From: JAVVHH01 sp963835135
Lineage (GTDB): Bacteria > Pseudomonadota > Alphaproteobacteria > Acetobacterales > Acetobacteraceae
Assembly: GCA_963835135.1 (NCBI GenBank)
Contig: CAWIEF010000005.1
Coordinates: forward strand, 124,001 to 188,000
Length of the DNA: 64,000 bases
Reading direction: 5' to 3'
The notes beneath the pieces are model-generated. The model was not told the DNA's origin, did not search any database, and worked only from the letters and a program-made list of their open reading frames with translations. This document shows positions 26,398 through 36,191 of this stretch, in pieces (the first letter of the stretch is position 1; every line of letters begins with the position of its first letter). The position numbers and the translations under genes are program-made.

Positions 26398-27315
26398 TTA
26401 GGCAGCCGCCCTGAACGTCCGCGGCAGCCCCGCCCGCGCCACGGCGCCATGCCGCGGCTCGTCCGGCAGCCCCTCCTGCAGATAGCGCCGCGCCGCCACC
26501 AGCCGGTCCAGGTCGATCCCCGTCGAGAACCCCATGCTCTCCAGCATGAACACCAAATCTTCCGTCACGATGTTGCCGGACGCCCCCGGCGCGTAGGGGC
26601 AGCCGCCCAGCCCGGCCAGCGACGCGTCGAAGCTCCTGATCCCCTCCTCCAGCCCGGCTAGCGCATTGGCGAGCCCAAGCCCCATCGTGTCGTGCAGATG
26701 CAGCCCCTCAAGCGTGCCGCCGATCGCCCCGCGCACCGCGCGCACCACTTCGCGCACCTGCCCGGGATTGGCGTACCCCACCGTGTCAGCCAGCGCGACC
26801 GTATTGGCCCCCGCCTCCGCCAGCGCCGCCGCCACCGACACGACCCGGCCGGTCGGCACCGCCCCGTCGATCGAGCAGCCGAACGCCGTCGAGCACGCGC
26901 CCTCGACCTCGATTCCGCGCCCATCCGCCCTCGCCCACGCGACGATCCGCCCCACCTCGGCCACTGCCTCGTCCGTGGTCCGGTTCGTGTTGGCCCGGCT
27001 ATGCCCCTCGCTGACGCTGACCGGGATCGTGACCCGCTTGGCCCCCGCATCGGCCGCGAGCTGCGCGCCCTTCAGGTTCGGCGCCAGCGCTACGATCAGG
27101 CATGGCAGATCCTGCACGGCCCGCACCACCTCGCCCGTATCGGCCATCGCCGGGATCAGCGTCGGCGGCACGAAGCTGCCCACCTCGATCTCCGGCAGGC
27201 CCGCGCCGGCCAGCGCCCTGATCCAGCCGATCTTGATCGCCGTCGGCATGCGGCTCTTGGCCATCTGCAGGCCGTCGCGCGGCCCCACCTCGCACACCGT
27301 TACACGTTCACCCAT
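26398..27315 (-). CDS. Hydroxymethylglutaryl-CoA lyase family protein
   Basis: The 305-residue DRE-TIM metallolyase has the N-terminal EVGPRDGLQ motif, the metal-ligand stretch LHLHDTMGLG and the C-terminal GLGGCPYAPGASGN loop with the catalytic Cys. The family cleaves HMG-CoA to acetyl-CoA and acetoacetate in leucine breakdown; close relatives act on related acyl-CoAs. No other leucine-degradation gene is nearby, so the exact substrate is uncertain. ATG 27315 is chosen over ATG 27339 because GGAGG lies five bases before it. Confidence 0.88.
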   Translation of the reverse strand: MGERVTVCEVGPRDGLQMAKSRMPTAIKIGWIRALAGAGLPEIEVGSFVPPTLIPAMADTGEVVRAVQDLPCLIVALAPNLKGAQLAADAGAKRVTIPVSVSEGHSRANTNRTTDEAVAEVGRIVAWARADGRGIEVEGACSTAFGCSIDGAVPTGRVVSVAAALAEAGANTVALADTVGYANPGQVREVVRAVRGAIGGTLEGLHLHDTMGLGLANALAGLEEGIRSFDASLAGLGGCPYAPGASGNIVTEDLVFMLESMGFSTGIDLDRLVAARRYLQEGLPDEPRHGAVARAGLPRTFRAAA

Positions 27316-27320
27316 GTCAG

Positions 27321-27325
27321 CCTCC
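27321..27325 (-). promoter_or_regulatory. Strong ribosome-binding site for the HMG-CoA-lyase-like gene
   Basis: GGAGG on the minus strand, five bases before ATG 27315, sets the start of the lyase gene. The rest of the divergent 120-base gap to the efflux operon (27316-27435) shows no clear promoter. A short TTGC-N5-GCAA inverted repeat is visible around 27376-27388 and could be an operator, but this is weak. Confidence 0.5.
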
Positions 27326-27435
27326 ACGCGCTCGTCCATTTGGCCGCCCTGTCGGCGCTAATCGGCACGACACGGTTGCGTGATGCAAGTGCACGAAATT
27401 TGGCGCGGTGCAGCAGAACGCGGTAGATCGTCAAC

Positions 27436-28596
27436 ATGCGTGTCGTTCCCCTGATCGCCGCCCTGCTTCTCGTCTCCCCGGCAGCAGCGTTCGCGCAGGG
27501 GGGGCCAGGCGGCCCCCCTGCCGTCGGTGTCGTCGCGGCCAAGCGCACCTCCGTGGTCGAGGAAACCGAGTTCGTCGGCCGCATTCAGGCCACCAACCGG
27601 GTCGACCTGGTGGCCCGCGTGACGGGCTTCATCGAAAAGCGGCTGTTCACGGAGGGCGCCGAGGTCAAGGCCGGACAACTGCTCTATCAGCTCGAGCGCG
27701 GGCCGTTCGAGGCACAGGTCGCAGCACAGGCCGCCAGCGTCTCCCAAGCCGACGCCACGGTGCAGAACAACAACCTCAAGCTCGGCCGCGTCCAGGCGCT
27801 GATCAACACCCCCGCCGGCCAGCGCAGCCTCGTCGACGACGCCATCGCCGCCCAGCGCACCGGCCAGGCCCAGTTGCTGGCCGCCCAGGCCCAGCTCCGC
27901 CAAGCCCAGATCAACCTCGACTACACCGACATCAAGGCCCCGATCGACGGACTGATCAGCCGCACCACCGTCACCATCGGCAACGTCGTCGGCCCCAGCA
28001 CCGGCACCCTGGCCACCATCGTCAGCCAAGATCCGATCTACGTCATCTTCCCGATCTCGGTCCGCGCCGCGCTGGACCTGCGCGACAAATACGCCAGCAA
28101 CGGCGGCTTCGACGCCGTCAGGATCAAGCTGCGCCTGCCGACCGGCAAGCTGTATGGCAAGACCGGCACGCTGAACTACGTCGACAACACGGTCGCCACC
28201 ACGACCGACACGCTGATCCTGCGCGGCACCCTGCCCAACCCGCTCCGGGAGGGTGCCAAGCTCGGCGAGCCCGGCGCGCGTGACCTGGCGGACGGCGAAT
28301 TCGTCACCGTCCTGCTGCAAGGCGTCATGCCGATCGAGGCGATCGGCATCCCCCGCGCCGCGGTGCTGTCCGATCAGCAGGGCGACTACGTCTGGGTCGT
28401 CGGCGACGGCAACAAGGCCGAGCAGCGCCGCATCCAGCTCGGGCAGAGCACGCCGGAGACGGCCGTGATCTCCTCCGGCCTGAAGGAGGGCGAGATGGTG
28501 GTCGTCGACGGCGTCCAGCGCGTCCGCCCCGGCGCGGTGGTCAACCCGGGCCCGGCAGCCGCACCCCCCGCCCTCATCCAAACGCCGAAGACCTAG
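27436..28596 (+). CDS. RND efflux periplasmic adaptor subunit
   Basis: The 386-residue protein has a signal peptide (about 1-20, cleaved near AFA-Q), a lipoyl/hairpin region, and the beta-barrel domain motif LDYTDIKAPIDGLI typical of AcrA/MexA adaptors. It bridges an inner-membrane RND pump to an outer-membrane channel. It has no lipobox, so it is probably not lipid-anchored. The pump gene follows after four bases. No outer-membrane channel or regulator gene is adjacent. Confidence 0.93.
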   Translation: MRVVPLIAALLLVSPAAAFAQGGPGGPPAVGVVAAKRTSVVEETEFVGRIQATNRVDLVARVTGFIEKRLFTEGAEVKAGQLLYQLERGPFEAQVAAQAASVSQADATVQNNNLKLGRVQALINTPAGQRSLVDDAIAAQRTGQAQLLAAQAQLRQAQINLDYTDIKAPIDGLISRTTVTIGNVVGPSTGTLATIVSQDPIYVIFPISVRAALDLRDKYASNGGFDAVRIKLRLPTGKLYGKTGTLNYVDNTVATTTDTLILRGTLPNPLREGAKLGEPGARDLADGEFVTVLLQGVMPIEAIGIPRAAVLSDQQGDYVWVVGDGNKAEQRRIQLGQSTPETAVISSGLKEGEMVVVDGVQRVRPGAVVNPGPAAAPPALIQTPKT

Positions 28597-28600
28597 CAGG

Positions 28601-31600
28601 ATGATCTCCGCCGTCTTCGTCGACCGCCCGCGCCTGGCGATCGTCATCGCCATCATCATGACGCTCGCGGGCGCGCTCTCCATGCTGCGCATCCCGGTCG
28701 CGCAATTCCCCGACATCGTGCCGCCGCAGGTCCAGGTCACGACCCGCTACCCCGGCGCCTCCGCCGCCGTCGTTGAAGCCACCGTCGCCCAGCCGCTCGA
28801 GGCGCAGGTCAACGGCGCCGACCGCATGATCTACATGAAGTCCAACGCGGGCAACGACGGCAGCTACGGCCTGACCGTCTCGTTCGAGCTGGGCACCAAT
28901 CCGGACATCAACACCGTCAACGTCAACAACCGGGTCCAAGCCGCCCTCTCGCGCCTGCCGCAGGAAGTGCAGCGCCAGGGTGTGACGGTGCAGAAGCGCT
29001 CCTCGGCCATCCTCGAGTTCCTCGCCTTCAGCAGCGAGGGCGCCAAGCAGTCGCCGCTCTTCATCTCCAACTACGTCACCATCAACGTGCTCGACCGGCT
29101 TGGCCGCGTCCCCGGCGTGGGCTCCGCCTCGCTGTTCGGCGCGCTCGACTATTCCATGCGCATCTGGTTCGACACGGCCCGCCTGGTCAGCCTGAACCTC
29201 GCCCCGTCCGACATCGTCACCGCCATCCAGCAGCAGAACGTCCAAGCCCCGGTCGGCCGGGTCGGCGCCCGCCCCACCAGCGACGACACCCAGTTCCAAA
29301 TCAACCTGCAGACCCAGGGCCGGCTGACCACGGCCGAAGAATTCGGCAACATCGTGCTGCGCGCCAACCCGGACGGCTCGCTGCTCCGCGTCCGCGACGT
29401 CGCCCGGGTCGAACTCGGCGCCGCCACGCAAGACAGTGAAAGCCGCCTGAACGGCAACCCGGCCGTCACCGTCGGCGTCTACCTCGCCCCCGGCGCCAAC
29501 GCGGTGCAGACCAGCCAACGCGTGCAGGACGCCCTCAACGACCTGCAGACCCGGTTCCCCGAAGGCCTGAAATCCACCGTTTTCTACAACAGCTCCGACT
29601 TCGTCGCCGATACGATCAATGAGGTCATCAAGACGCTCGGCGAAGCCTTCGTGCTCGTTGTCATCGTCGTCTACCTTTTCCTCGGCAGCTTCCGCGCGAC
29701 GCTGATCCCCACCTTCGCCGTGCCCGTCAGCCTCGTCGCCACCTTCGCCGTCCTGCTGTCGATCGGCTATTCGGCCAACACCGTCTCGCTCCTGGCCATG
29801 GTGCTGGCCATCGGCATCGTGGTCGACGACGCCATCGTCGTGGTCGAGAACGTCGAGCGCGTGATGGAGGAGGAGCCCGACCTCACCCCGCAACAGGCCA
29901 CCAAGAAGGCCATGGGCCAGATCACCGCGCCCATCGTCGCCATCAGCCTCGTGCTGCTCTCGGTCTTTGTGCCGATCGGCTTCATCCCCGGCATCTCGGG
30001 CACGCTCTTCCGCCAGTTCGCGGTCACCATCTCGGTCGCGATGATCATCTCGGCCATCAACGCCCTGACCCTCTCCCCGGCCCTCTGCGGCGTCTTCCTC
30101 CGCCATGCCGGCCCCCGTCGCGGCATCATGGGCCGCATCGGCCGCGGCATCGACCACGCCCGCGACGGCTACGCCTCGCTCGTCAGCCGCCTGATCCGCG
30201 TCTCGGTGCTCTCGGTGGTCCTCGTCGCCGCCTGCGGCGCCGGCATCTGGGCGCTCGGCGCGCGCACCCCCACCGGCTTCCTACCCGAGGAAGACCAGGG
30301 CGCCTTCTTCGTCGCCGTCCAGTTGCCCGACGCCGCCAGCGTTACCCGCACCCGCGAGGTGGTCCAGCGCGTCGAGGGCATCGCCAAGGGCTTCCCGCAG
30401 ATCCAGAACGTCCTCTCCATCGTCGGCTTCTCGCTACTCGACGGCAGCAACCAGTCCAACGCCGCGTTCATGGTCATGCGCCTCAAGCCGTTTGCCGACC
30501 GTGGCGCGCCGGGCGACAAGGTTCAAAGCGTGATCGGCGGCATGTTCGGCCAATTGCAGCAGATCCGCTCGGCCAACGTCTTCCCGTTCAACCTGCCGCC
30601 CATCATCGGGCTGTCGACCTCCGGCGGCTTCGAATATCAGCTGCAGAACCTCGAGGGCGCTGAGCCCGCCTCGATGGGCTCCGTCCTCAACGGCCTGCTA
30701 GCCGCCGCCAACACCGACCCGGCGCTCACCCGCGTTTTCAGCACCTTTAGCGCCACCACCCCCTCGATCTTCCTCGACATCGACCGTGAGAAAGCCCAGG
30801 CGCTGGGGCTCTCCATCAGCGACGTGTTCACCGCGCTGCAAGCCACGCTGGGCGGCATCTACGTCAACGATTTCAACCTGTTCGGCCGCGTGTGGCAGGT
30901 CAACGTCCAAGGCGAGGCGGTCGATCGCACCGACATCCCGGCTATCTGGCGCATCCAGGTGCGCAACAAGAGCGGCCAGATGGTGCCCATGCGCAGCATC
31001 GCCACCGCCCGCATCGTGCTGGGGCCGCAGACCATCAGCCGCTACAACAACTACCGCTCGGTCAGCATCAGCGGCTCGCCCAAGCCCGGAACCTCGTCGA
31101 GCGCGGCGCTCGCGGCGATGGCGAGCGTCAGCAAGCGCGCGCTCCCGCCCGGCTACTCTTTCGAGTGGACCGGCACCGCCTACCAGGAGGTCTCGGCCTC
31201 CGGTCAAACGGTTTACATCCTCGCGCTCGCGGTGTTGTTCGCCTACCTGTTTCTGGTGGCGCTGTACGAAAGCTGGGTCATACCGATCCCGGTGCTGTTG
31301 TCCGTATCGGTCGGTGTGCTGGGCTCGTTCGCCGGGCTCCTGATCGCCGGCCTTTCGCTGGACCTCTACGGCCAGATCGGACTGGTGGTGCTGATCGCAC
31401 TGGCGGCCAAGAACGGCATCCTGATCGTCGAGTTCGCCAAGGACCAGCGCGAGTCCGGCAAGAGCATCCGCGAGGCCGCCCGCCTCGGCGCGGCCACCCG
31501 GTTCCGCGCCGTCATGATGACCTCGATCGCTTTCATCCTGGGCCTGATCCCCCTCGTGACGGCCAACGGCGCCGCCATGGTCAGCCGTCGCGCCGTCGGC

Positions 31601-31753
31601 ACCCCAGTCTTCGCCGGCATGCTGGCCGCCTCCGCCCTGGGCATCTTCCTGATCCCGATGCTCTACGTCGCGTTCCAATCGTTACGCGAGTGGAGCAAGC
31701 GCCGCTTCTCCAGCACCGCTCCGGCCCGCGAGCATGCCGACGCGGCAGAATAG
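28601..31753 (+). CDS. RND multidrug efflux permease (HAE1/AcrB family)
   Basis: The 1050-residue inner-membrane transporter has the usual two-fold repeat: TM1, a large periplasmic loop, TM2-6, a second loop and TM8-12. Proton-relay residues are visible in TM4 (GIVVDDAIVVVENVERV) and TM10 (LIALAAKNGILIVEF). The length and N-terminus (FVDRPRLAIVIAI) fit hydrophobic and amphiphilic drug exporters. It forms an operon with the adaptor and ends 18 bases from the convergent acyl-CoA synthetase. Confidence 0.95.
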   Translation: MISAVFVDRPRLAIVIAIIMTLAGALSMLRIPVAQFPDIVPPQVQVTTRYPGASAAVVEATVAQPLEAQVNGADRMIYMKSNAGNDGSYGLTVSFELGTNPDINTVNVNNRVQAALSRLPQEVQRQGVTVQKRSSAILEFLAFSSEGAKQSPLFISNYVTINVLDRLGRVPGVGSASLFGALDYSMRIWFDTARLVSLNLAPSDIVTAIQQQNVQAPVGRVGARPTSDDTQFQINLQTQGRLTTAEEFGNIVLRANPDGSLLRVRDVARVELGAATQDSESRLNGNPAVTVGVYLAPGANAVQTSQRVQDALNDLQTRFPEGLKSTVFYNSSDFVADTINEVIKTLGEAFVLVVIVVYLFLGSFRATLIPTFAVPVSLVATFAVLLSIGYSANTVSLLAMVLAIGIVVDDAIVVVENVERVMEEEPDLTPQQATKKAMGQITAPIVAISLVLLSVFVPIGFIPGISGTLFRQFAVTISVAMIISAINALTLSPALCGVFLRHAGPRRGIMGRIGRGIDHARDGYASLVSRLIRVSVLSVVLVAACGAGIWALGARTPTGFLPEEDQGAFFVAVQLPDAASVTRTREVVQRVEGIAKGFPQIQNVLSIVGFSLLDGSNQSNAAFMVMRLKPFADRGAPGDKVQSVIGGMFGQLQQIRSANVFPFNLPPIIGLSTSGGFEYQLQNLEGAEPASMGSVLNGLLAAANTDPALTRVFSTFSATTPSIFLDIDREKAQALGLSISDVFTALQATLGGIYVNDFNLFGRVWQVNVQGEAVDRTDIPAIWRIQVRNKSGQMVPMRSIATARIVLGPQTISRYNNYRSVSISGSPKPGTSSSAALAAMASVSKRALPPGYSFEWTGTAYQEVSASGQTVYILALAVLFAYLFLVALYESWVIPIPVLLSVSVGVLGSFAGLLIAGLSLDLYGQIGLVVLIALAAKNGILIVEFAKDQRESGKSIREAARLGAATRFRAVMMTSIAFILGLIPLVTANGAAMVSRRAVGTPVFAGMLAASALGIFLIPMLYVAFQSLREWSKRRFSSTAPAREHADAAE

Positions 31754-31771
31754 CTCTGCCGCCAGCCCGGA

Positions 31772-33295
31772 TCAGGCGTTGTCCTGGGCCAACCGTTGCC
31801 GGATGAGCGCCTTGGTCACCTTGCCGTAGCCCGATTTGGGCAACGCGTCCCAGAACACGATCCGCTGCGGCATCTTGTACCGGGCCACCCTGCCGTCCAT
31901 CCAATCCAGCAGCCCGGCCTCGTCGATCTCCGCGCCGTCCCGCAGCACCGCCGCCGCGACGCCGACCTCGCCCCAGACCGGGTCGGGAACGCCGACGACC
32001 GCGACCTCGGCCAGCGCGGGATGCGCGAGCAACGCCTCCTCGATCTCGCGCGGATACACGTTCGATCCACCCGAGATGTACATGTCGGAGGCGCGCCCGG
32101 TGATGAACAGGAACCCCGCGGTATCCAGATGGCCGAGGTCGCCGGTGCGGAACCAGCCCTGGCGGAACGCTGTCGCGTTGGCCTCCGGGTTGTCGTAGTA
32201 GCCGGCAAACACCGCCAATCCGCAGACGCAGATCTCCCCGGTCTCGCCGGGCGGCACCTCGGCGCCCTGCCCGTCCTGGATCGAGATCTGCATCCCGGTC
32301 CGTTCGTAGCCGCAGGTCCCGGCGAGCGACTCGTCATCGGCGTCGTGCAGATGGGGCGGCAGAACCGTGATGTTCCCGGTCACCTCGCCCAGTCCGAAAT
32401 ACTGGACGAGCACCGTGCCGAGCGCGCGCAGAGCGGTCTTCTGGTCTGCGCGATACATCGGTGCGCCCGCATAGATGACGGTCCGGAGCGAGCTGTGGTC
32501 GTGGTCGTGCACGGATGGGTGCTCGACCAGGCGCTTCAGGATCGTCGGTACGGTGAACATGTTGGTGACTTGCCAGCGCTCGACGAGCGACCACGCCGCG
32601 ACCGGGTCGAGCCGGTCGGACGCGGGAAGGATGCTTTTGACGGCGCGCGCGACCTGGACCAGCAGGTGGATGCCCGCCCCGTGCGAGAGCGGCGCAACCA
32701 CGAGGGAGGCGTCCTCCGGCCTCATCCCGGGCATCAAGTCGCTCAGATGGTTGGTGACGACGAACCCCATCTGTCCGTGCGTCAGCACTCCCGCCTTCGG
32801 CCGCCCGGTGGTGCCGGAGGTGTAGAACAACCAACAGGGGTCGTCGTGCTCCACATCAGCCGTCGCCGCACTCTGCCCCTCGTGCGCCGCCACCAGCGCG
32901 TCATACTCCAGCAGCGAGAGCGTGAGCCGCATCTCCGGCGACACGCTCCGCACCGCGTCGTGGTGCGCCGCGAACTCATGGCCGTAGATCATCACCGACG
33001 CGCCGCTCGAGACGGCGACATGGGCGATATCGTCCGGCGTCTGGCGGAAATTGGTCGGGACCCAAACCGCGCCTAGCCGAAAGCAGACGAACATCGTCTC
33101 CACGAGCTGGTTGCAGTTCCTGGCCTGCACCAGCACGCGGTCGCCCTTGTCGACGCCATGGGCCGCCAAAGCTGCCGCCGCCGCGTCGACCCGGCGGTCG
33201 AGTGCCGCCCAGCTCCAGCATCGCTCGCCCCAAACTAGACCGACCTGGCCGGGGTGACGGCGGCCCGCCTGCCGCAAGAGGTGCGAGAGGTTCAT
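31772..33295 (-). CDS. AMP-dependent acyl-CoA synthetase/ligase
   Basis: The 507-residue ANL-superfamily enzyme activates a carboxylic acid with ATP and couples it to CoA. Motifs in order are the P-loop YTSGTTGRPKAG, YFGLGEVTGN, WFRTGDLG, SGGSNVYPREIEE and the C-terminal catalytic Lys region SGYGKVTKAL. The substrate (fatty, aromatic or other acid) cannot be read from sequence. ATG 33295 gives a normal family N-terminus; ATG 33361 would add 22 Arg/Pro-rich residues. It is the only lipid-activating gene near the downstream-lying oxylipin-like cluster. Confidence 0.88.
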   Translation of the reverse strand: MNLSHLLRQAGRRHPGQVGLVWGERCWSWAALDRRVDAAAAALAAHGVDKGDRVLVQARNCNQLVETMFVCFRLGAVWVPTNFRQTPDDIAHVAVSSGASVMIYGHEFAAHHDAVRSVSPEMRLTLSLLEYDALVAAHEGQSAATADVEHDDPCWLFYTSGTTGRPKAGVLTHGQMGFVVTNHLSDLMPGMRPEDASLVVAPLSHGAGIHLLVQVARAVKSILPASDRLDPVAAWSLVERWQVTNMFTVPTILKRLVEHPSVHDHDHSSLRTVIYAGAPMYRADQKTALRALGTVLVQYFGLGEVTGNITVLPPHLHDADDESLAGTCGYERTGMQISIQDGQGAEVPPGETGEICVCGLAVFAGYYDNPEANATAFRQGWFRTGDLGHLDTAGFLFITGRASDMYISGGSNVYPREIEEALLAHPALAEVAVVGVPDPVWGEVGVAAAVLRDGAEIDEAGLLDWMDGRVARYKMPQRIVFWDALPKSGYGKVTKALIRQRLAQDNA

Positions 33296-33427
33296 GACCC
33301 GCCTGCTCACGGGAACGACGCCGCCGCGGGGTGCTGTCCGTCTCAGATCGGGCTCACTCATCGCGGCAGGGTGGCAACCGCGCCAGCGTTCGGCAATGCG
33401 CCCGCCATGGCCGGACCCACCCTCGGT

Positions 33428-35800
33428 TCAGGCGGCTTCCTGCTGCGTGTATCGGGCGATGAGCGCACCCACGGCCGAAGCCGGCTGGGGCTTGCTGAAC
33501 AGATATCCCTGCAATTGTTCGCAGCCTTCGCGATGCAGCAGCGCGTATTGCTCTTCGGTCTCGACGCCCTCCGCCACCACGCGCATACCGAGCGAGCGGC
33601 CGAGCCCGAGCACGGCGCGCACGATCGCAAGGCAATCGTCGCTGTCTTCGAGGGTGCGGATGAAGCTCTGGTCGATCTTGATCTTGTCGAACGGGAAGCG
33701 GCGCAGATAGCTGAGCGACGAGTAGCCGGTCCCGAAATCGTCCATCGAGATGCGCACGCCCGACGTGCGGATGTCGTGCAGGATCGCCATGATGGTGTCG
33801 CCGTCCTGCAGCAGCACCAACTCCGTCACCTCGAGTTCGAGCCGGCTCGGCGGCAGGCCGGTGCGGCGCAACACGTCGGCCACGTCGGCCGCGAGATGCG
33901 GGTTGCGGAACTGCAACGGCGACAGGTTGACGGCAACCTTGATCGTATCGGGCCAGGTCAGCGCTTCGACGCAGGCGCGCTCCAGGACGAGCGCGCCGAG
34001 CCGGCCGATCAGGCCAGTCTCCTCGGCCACAGGGATGAACTCGGCCGGCGACACCATGCCCCGCGTCGGATGGCGCCATCGCACCAGCGCCTCGAAGCCG
34101 CTGATCTGCTTGGTCGCCGCGGTGATGAGCGGCTGGTAGTGAACCTCGAACTGATCCACGTCGACCGCCATGCGTAGGTCGATCTCGAGCAGGCGGCGTG
34201 CCTGCATCAGGGCGTCCATCTCGGCTTCGAAGAACCTGTAAGTGCCGCGGCCGTCCAACTTCGCGCGATCGAGCGCCAGGTCGGCTTTCTGCAGCAATCC
34301 GTCGGCGTCGTCGGGCTCGTGGCCGTGCACCGCGATGCCGATGCTGGCGCCGATGGAGAGCTTGTTGCCGTTGATTTCGAACGGCTTGGCCACCGCGGCG
34401 AGCACGCGTTCGGCAAGCTTCTTGGCGCCGGCGGGCTGCGCGTCGGCATGTTGGATGATGCCGAACTCGTCGCCTCCGAGGCGCACGACGGTGTCGCCCT
34501 CGCCCGCTTCGGCGAACAGACGCGTGGCCACCTCACAGAGTAGGCCATCGCCGACGGGATGTCCGAGCGTATCGTTGACGGATTTGAAATGGTCGAGGTT
34601 CAGGCAGAGGATCGCAGTTCCAGCGGCGCGCCTAGGATCGGCGAGCCCGACTTGCATCTGTTCATGGAACAGCAACCGGTTGGGTAGCCCGGTCAGCGAG
34701 TCATGGCGAGCGATATGCGCCATCCGCGCCTCGCTGCGGTGGCGTTCGGTCACGTCCTCATAGGTGACGACCCAGCCGCCCGCACTCATCGGCCGTTCCG
34801 ACACGGCGATGGCACGCCCATCGTCCAACGTCCGCGTGTAAAGGCGAGGCTGCCGCTCCTCGTTCTTGTCTTGCGTCAGCAATGGTGCCGGCAGCGCCTT
34901 GGCGAGGAGATCGCCGGCATCCACATCGGCGAACATCTCGCCGAACCGCCGGTTGTGCACCATGATCCGGCGCTCCTCGTTCAACATGCACAGGCCCTGC
35001 ACCATGTTGTCGAGCGCCACCTCGAAACGAAGGTGCTGGGCGGCGATCTCGGATGCATGGCTCGTGGCCTGCATCGCCAGCAACGCGTTGATCTGGCTCA
35101 TTTTGTCGGCAATGCTGCGCTGCATCGTATCAAGCGCGCGGAGCAGGACGGCCGTCTCGCCGCTGCCGACGGCCTTGATCGGGTTGTCCAGGTGACCCGA
35201 AGCGATGTTGGTCGCGATGCGGACCGCGTCCCGCACCGACGGGACGATGGCGCGGCTCAGGAGCATGGTGATCGTCAAGGCAACCGCGACCGAGACGCCC
35301 ATGATCGTCCAGGTCTGCATCTCGAGTTGCGCGACGACCTTGACGGTATCCCGGCGTGACCGGAATCCATCTCCCGCGTTGATCTCGACGGCGGTATCGA
35401 AACGGTCCTCGACTTGGGCCACGTGTTGTCGGTCAGCCGGCCTCCCCGATCTGATCTGCTCCTGTAGCAGGGCGACCTGCTCCTGCAGCCAAGCGGCGGC
35501 CTCGGCGCCCTGGGGCGAGAGGGCCCGGTCATGCGCGACCTGAAGATCGCTGAGCGCGGTTTCGATCTTGTCTGCGATCACGGGCTGGCTTTCGGCCGTC
35601 GGCGCGACCAGATCGCCTGAGACCGCGAGCAATTCGTTCTGCGCAGACCGCAGATAGCTCATCGACATGAACGCGTCGTCATAGAGCCGGAACGCGAGGC
35701 CACCGAGCTCGGCCTGGCTAGCCCTGGCGAGCAACCCGAACGCGATCGTGATCGCCGTCAGGCTCAAACAGGCAAGAAATATCTTAAGCCGGATCGACAT
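33428..35800 (-). CDS. Membrane sensor with PAS, GGDEF and EAL domains
   Basis: The 790-residue protein has TM1 (about 7-25), a helical periplasmic sensor (about 28-163), TM2 (about 165-186), HAMP (about 187-240), PAS (about 258-350), GGDEF (about 365-525, intact GGDEF at 442-446) and EAL (about 540-785, EAL at 570-572, with DDFGTGYSSL and KIDQSFI). Both catalytic motifs look intact, so it could make and degrade cyclic-di-GMP. The inhibitory I-site RxxD is GEGD here, so product inhibition is probably lost. It follows the cupredoxin gene by 67 bases, which contain an inverted repeat. Confidence 0.93.
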   Translation of the reverse strand: MSIRLKIFLACLSLTAITIAFGLLARASQAELGGLAFRLYDDAFMSMSYLRSAQNELLAVSGDLVAPTAESQPVIADKIETALSDLQVAHDRALSPQGAEAAAWLQEQVALLQEQIRSGRPADRQHVAQVEDRFDTAVEINAGDGFRSRRDTVKVVAQLEMQTWTIMGVSVAVALTITMLLSRAIVPSVRDAVRIATNIASGHLDNPIKAVGSGETAVLLRALDTMQRSIADKMSQINALLAMQATSHASEIAAQHLRFEVALDNMVQGLCMLNEERRIMVHNRRFGEMFADVDAGDLLAKALPAPLLTQDKNEERQPRLYTRTLDDGRAIAVSERPMSAGGWVVTYEDVTERHRSEARMAHIARHDSLTGLPNRLLFHEQMQVGLADPRRAAGTAILCLNLDHFKSVNDTLGHPVGDGLLCEVATRLFAEAGEGDTVVRLGGDEFGIIQHADAQPAGAKKLAERVLAAVAKPFEINGNKLSIGASIGIAVHGHEPDDADGLLQKADLALDRAKLDGRGTYRFFEAEMDALMQARRLLEIDLRMAVDVDQFEVHYQPLITAATKQISGFEALVRWRHPTRGMVSPAEFIPVAEETGLIGRLGALVLERACVEALTWPDTIKVAVNLSPLQFRNPHLAADVADVLRRTGLPPSRLELEVTELVLLQDGDTIMAILHDIRTSGVRISMDDFGTGYSSLSYLRRFPFDKIKIDQSFIRTLEDSDDCLAIVRAVLGLGRSLGMRVVAEGVETEEQYALLHREGCEQLQGYLFSKPQPASAVGALIARYTQQEAA

Positions 35801-35847
35801 TCCCTGCTCTTGAATTCGTGAGTACCAGATCAGAGTAGGCGCACAGG

Positions 35848-35864
35848 CTTAATGTCAGGTTAAG
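35848..35864. promoter_or_regulatory. Inverted repeat between cupredoxin and GGDEF-EAL genes
   Basis: CTTAA-N7-TTAAG spans the 67-base gap, and the minus strand reads CTGACA within it, one mismatch from a -35 box. No convincing -10 follows at the right distance. It may be a promoter or operator that lets the GGDEF-EAL gene be expressed separately from the hemoglobin-cupredoxin genes. Confidence 0.3.
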
Positions 35865-35867
35865 CAG

Positions 35868-36191
35868 TCAGTCGACGGTGACACTCAGAACCATCTTGGG
35901 ATGGATCTCGCATTTGACGTCGAACGTCCCGCCCGTTGGGAACGCGATGTCGACCGACTCCCCAGGCGCCTGCTCCTTCGAGGAAAACTTGAAGGTCTTG
36001 GTATCGATATAAATCTGATGCAGGAACTCGTCCGCATTGGTGAACCGCACCGTCTCGCCGCGGTGGACATGCAGGTCGCGGATCGAAAACGCACGCCGCA
36101 TCTGGTTGACCACCACCGGGGTCGCGGCGAGTGCGACGACCGAGAAACACAGAATGCCGGCCGTGCAGACGATGGCCCGGACTGGCTTCAC
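35868..36191 (-). CDS. Small periplasmic cupredoxin (plastocyanin-like)
   Basis: The 107-residue protein has a signal peptide (about 1-23) and one cupredoxin domain. Type 1 copper ligands can be picked out: His58 in EFLHQIYID, and Cys94, His97 and Met100 in CEIHPKM. Such proteins shuttle single electrons in the periplasm; relatives are often labelled methylamine utilization protein, but no mau genes are here. ATG 36191 overlaps the stop of the truncated hemoglobin gene (ATGA), so the two are translationally coupled, which suggests they work together. Confidence 0.85.
   Translation of the reverse strand: MKPVRAIVCTAGILCFSVVALAATPVVVNQMRRAFSIRDLHVHRGETVRFTNADEFLHQIYIDTKTFKFSSKEQAPGESVDIAFPTGGTFDVKCEIHPKMVLSVTVD

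Noticed and set aside
35868..36191. Cupredoxin as a methylamine-utilisation (Mau) protein
   Set aside because: No methylamine dehydrogenase or other mau genes are nearby; the context is the exported hemoglobin.
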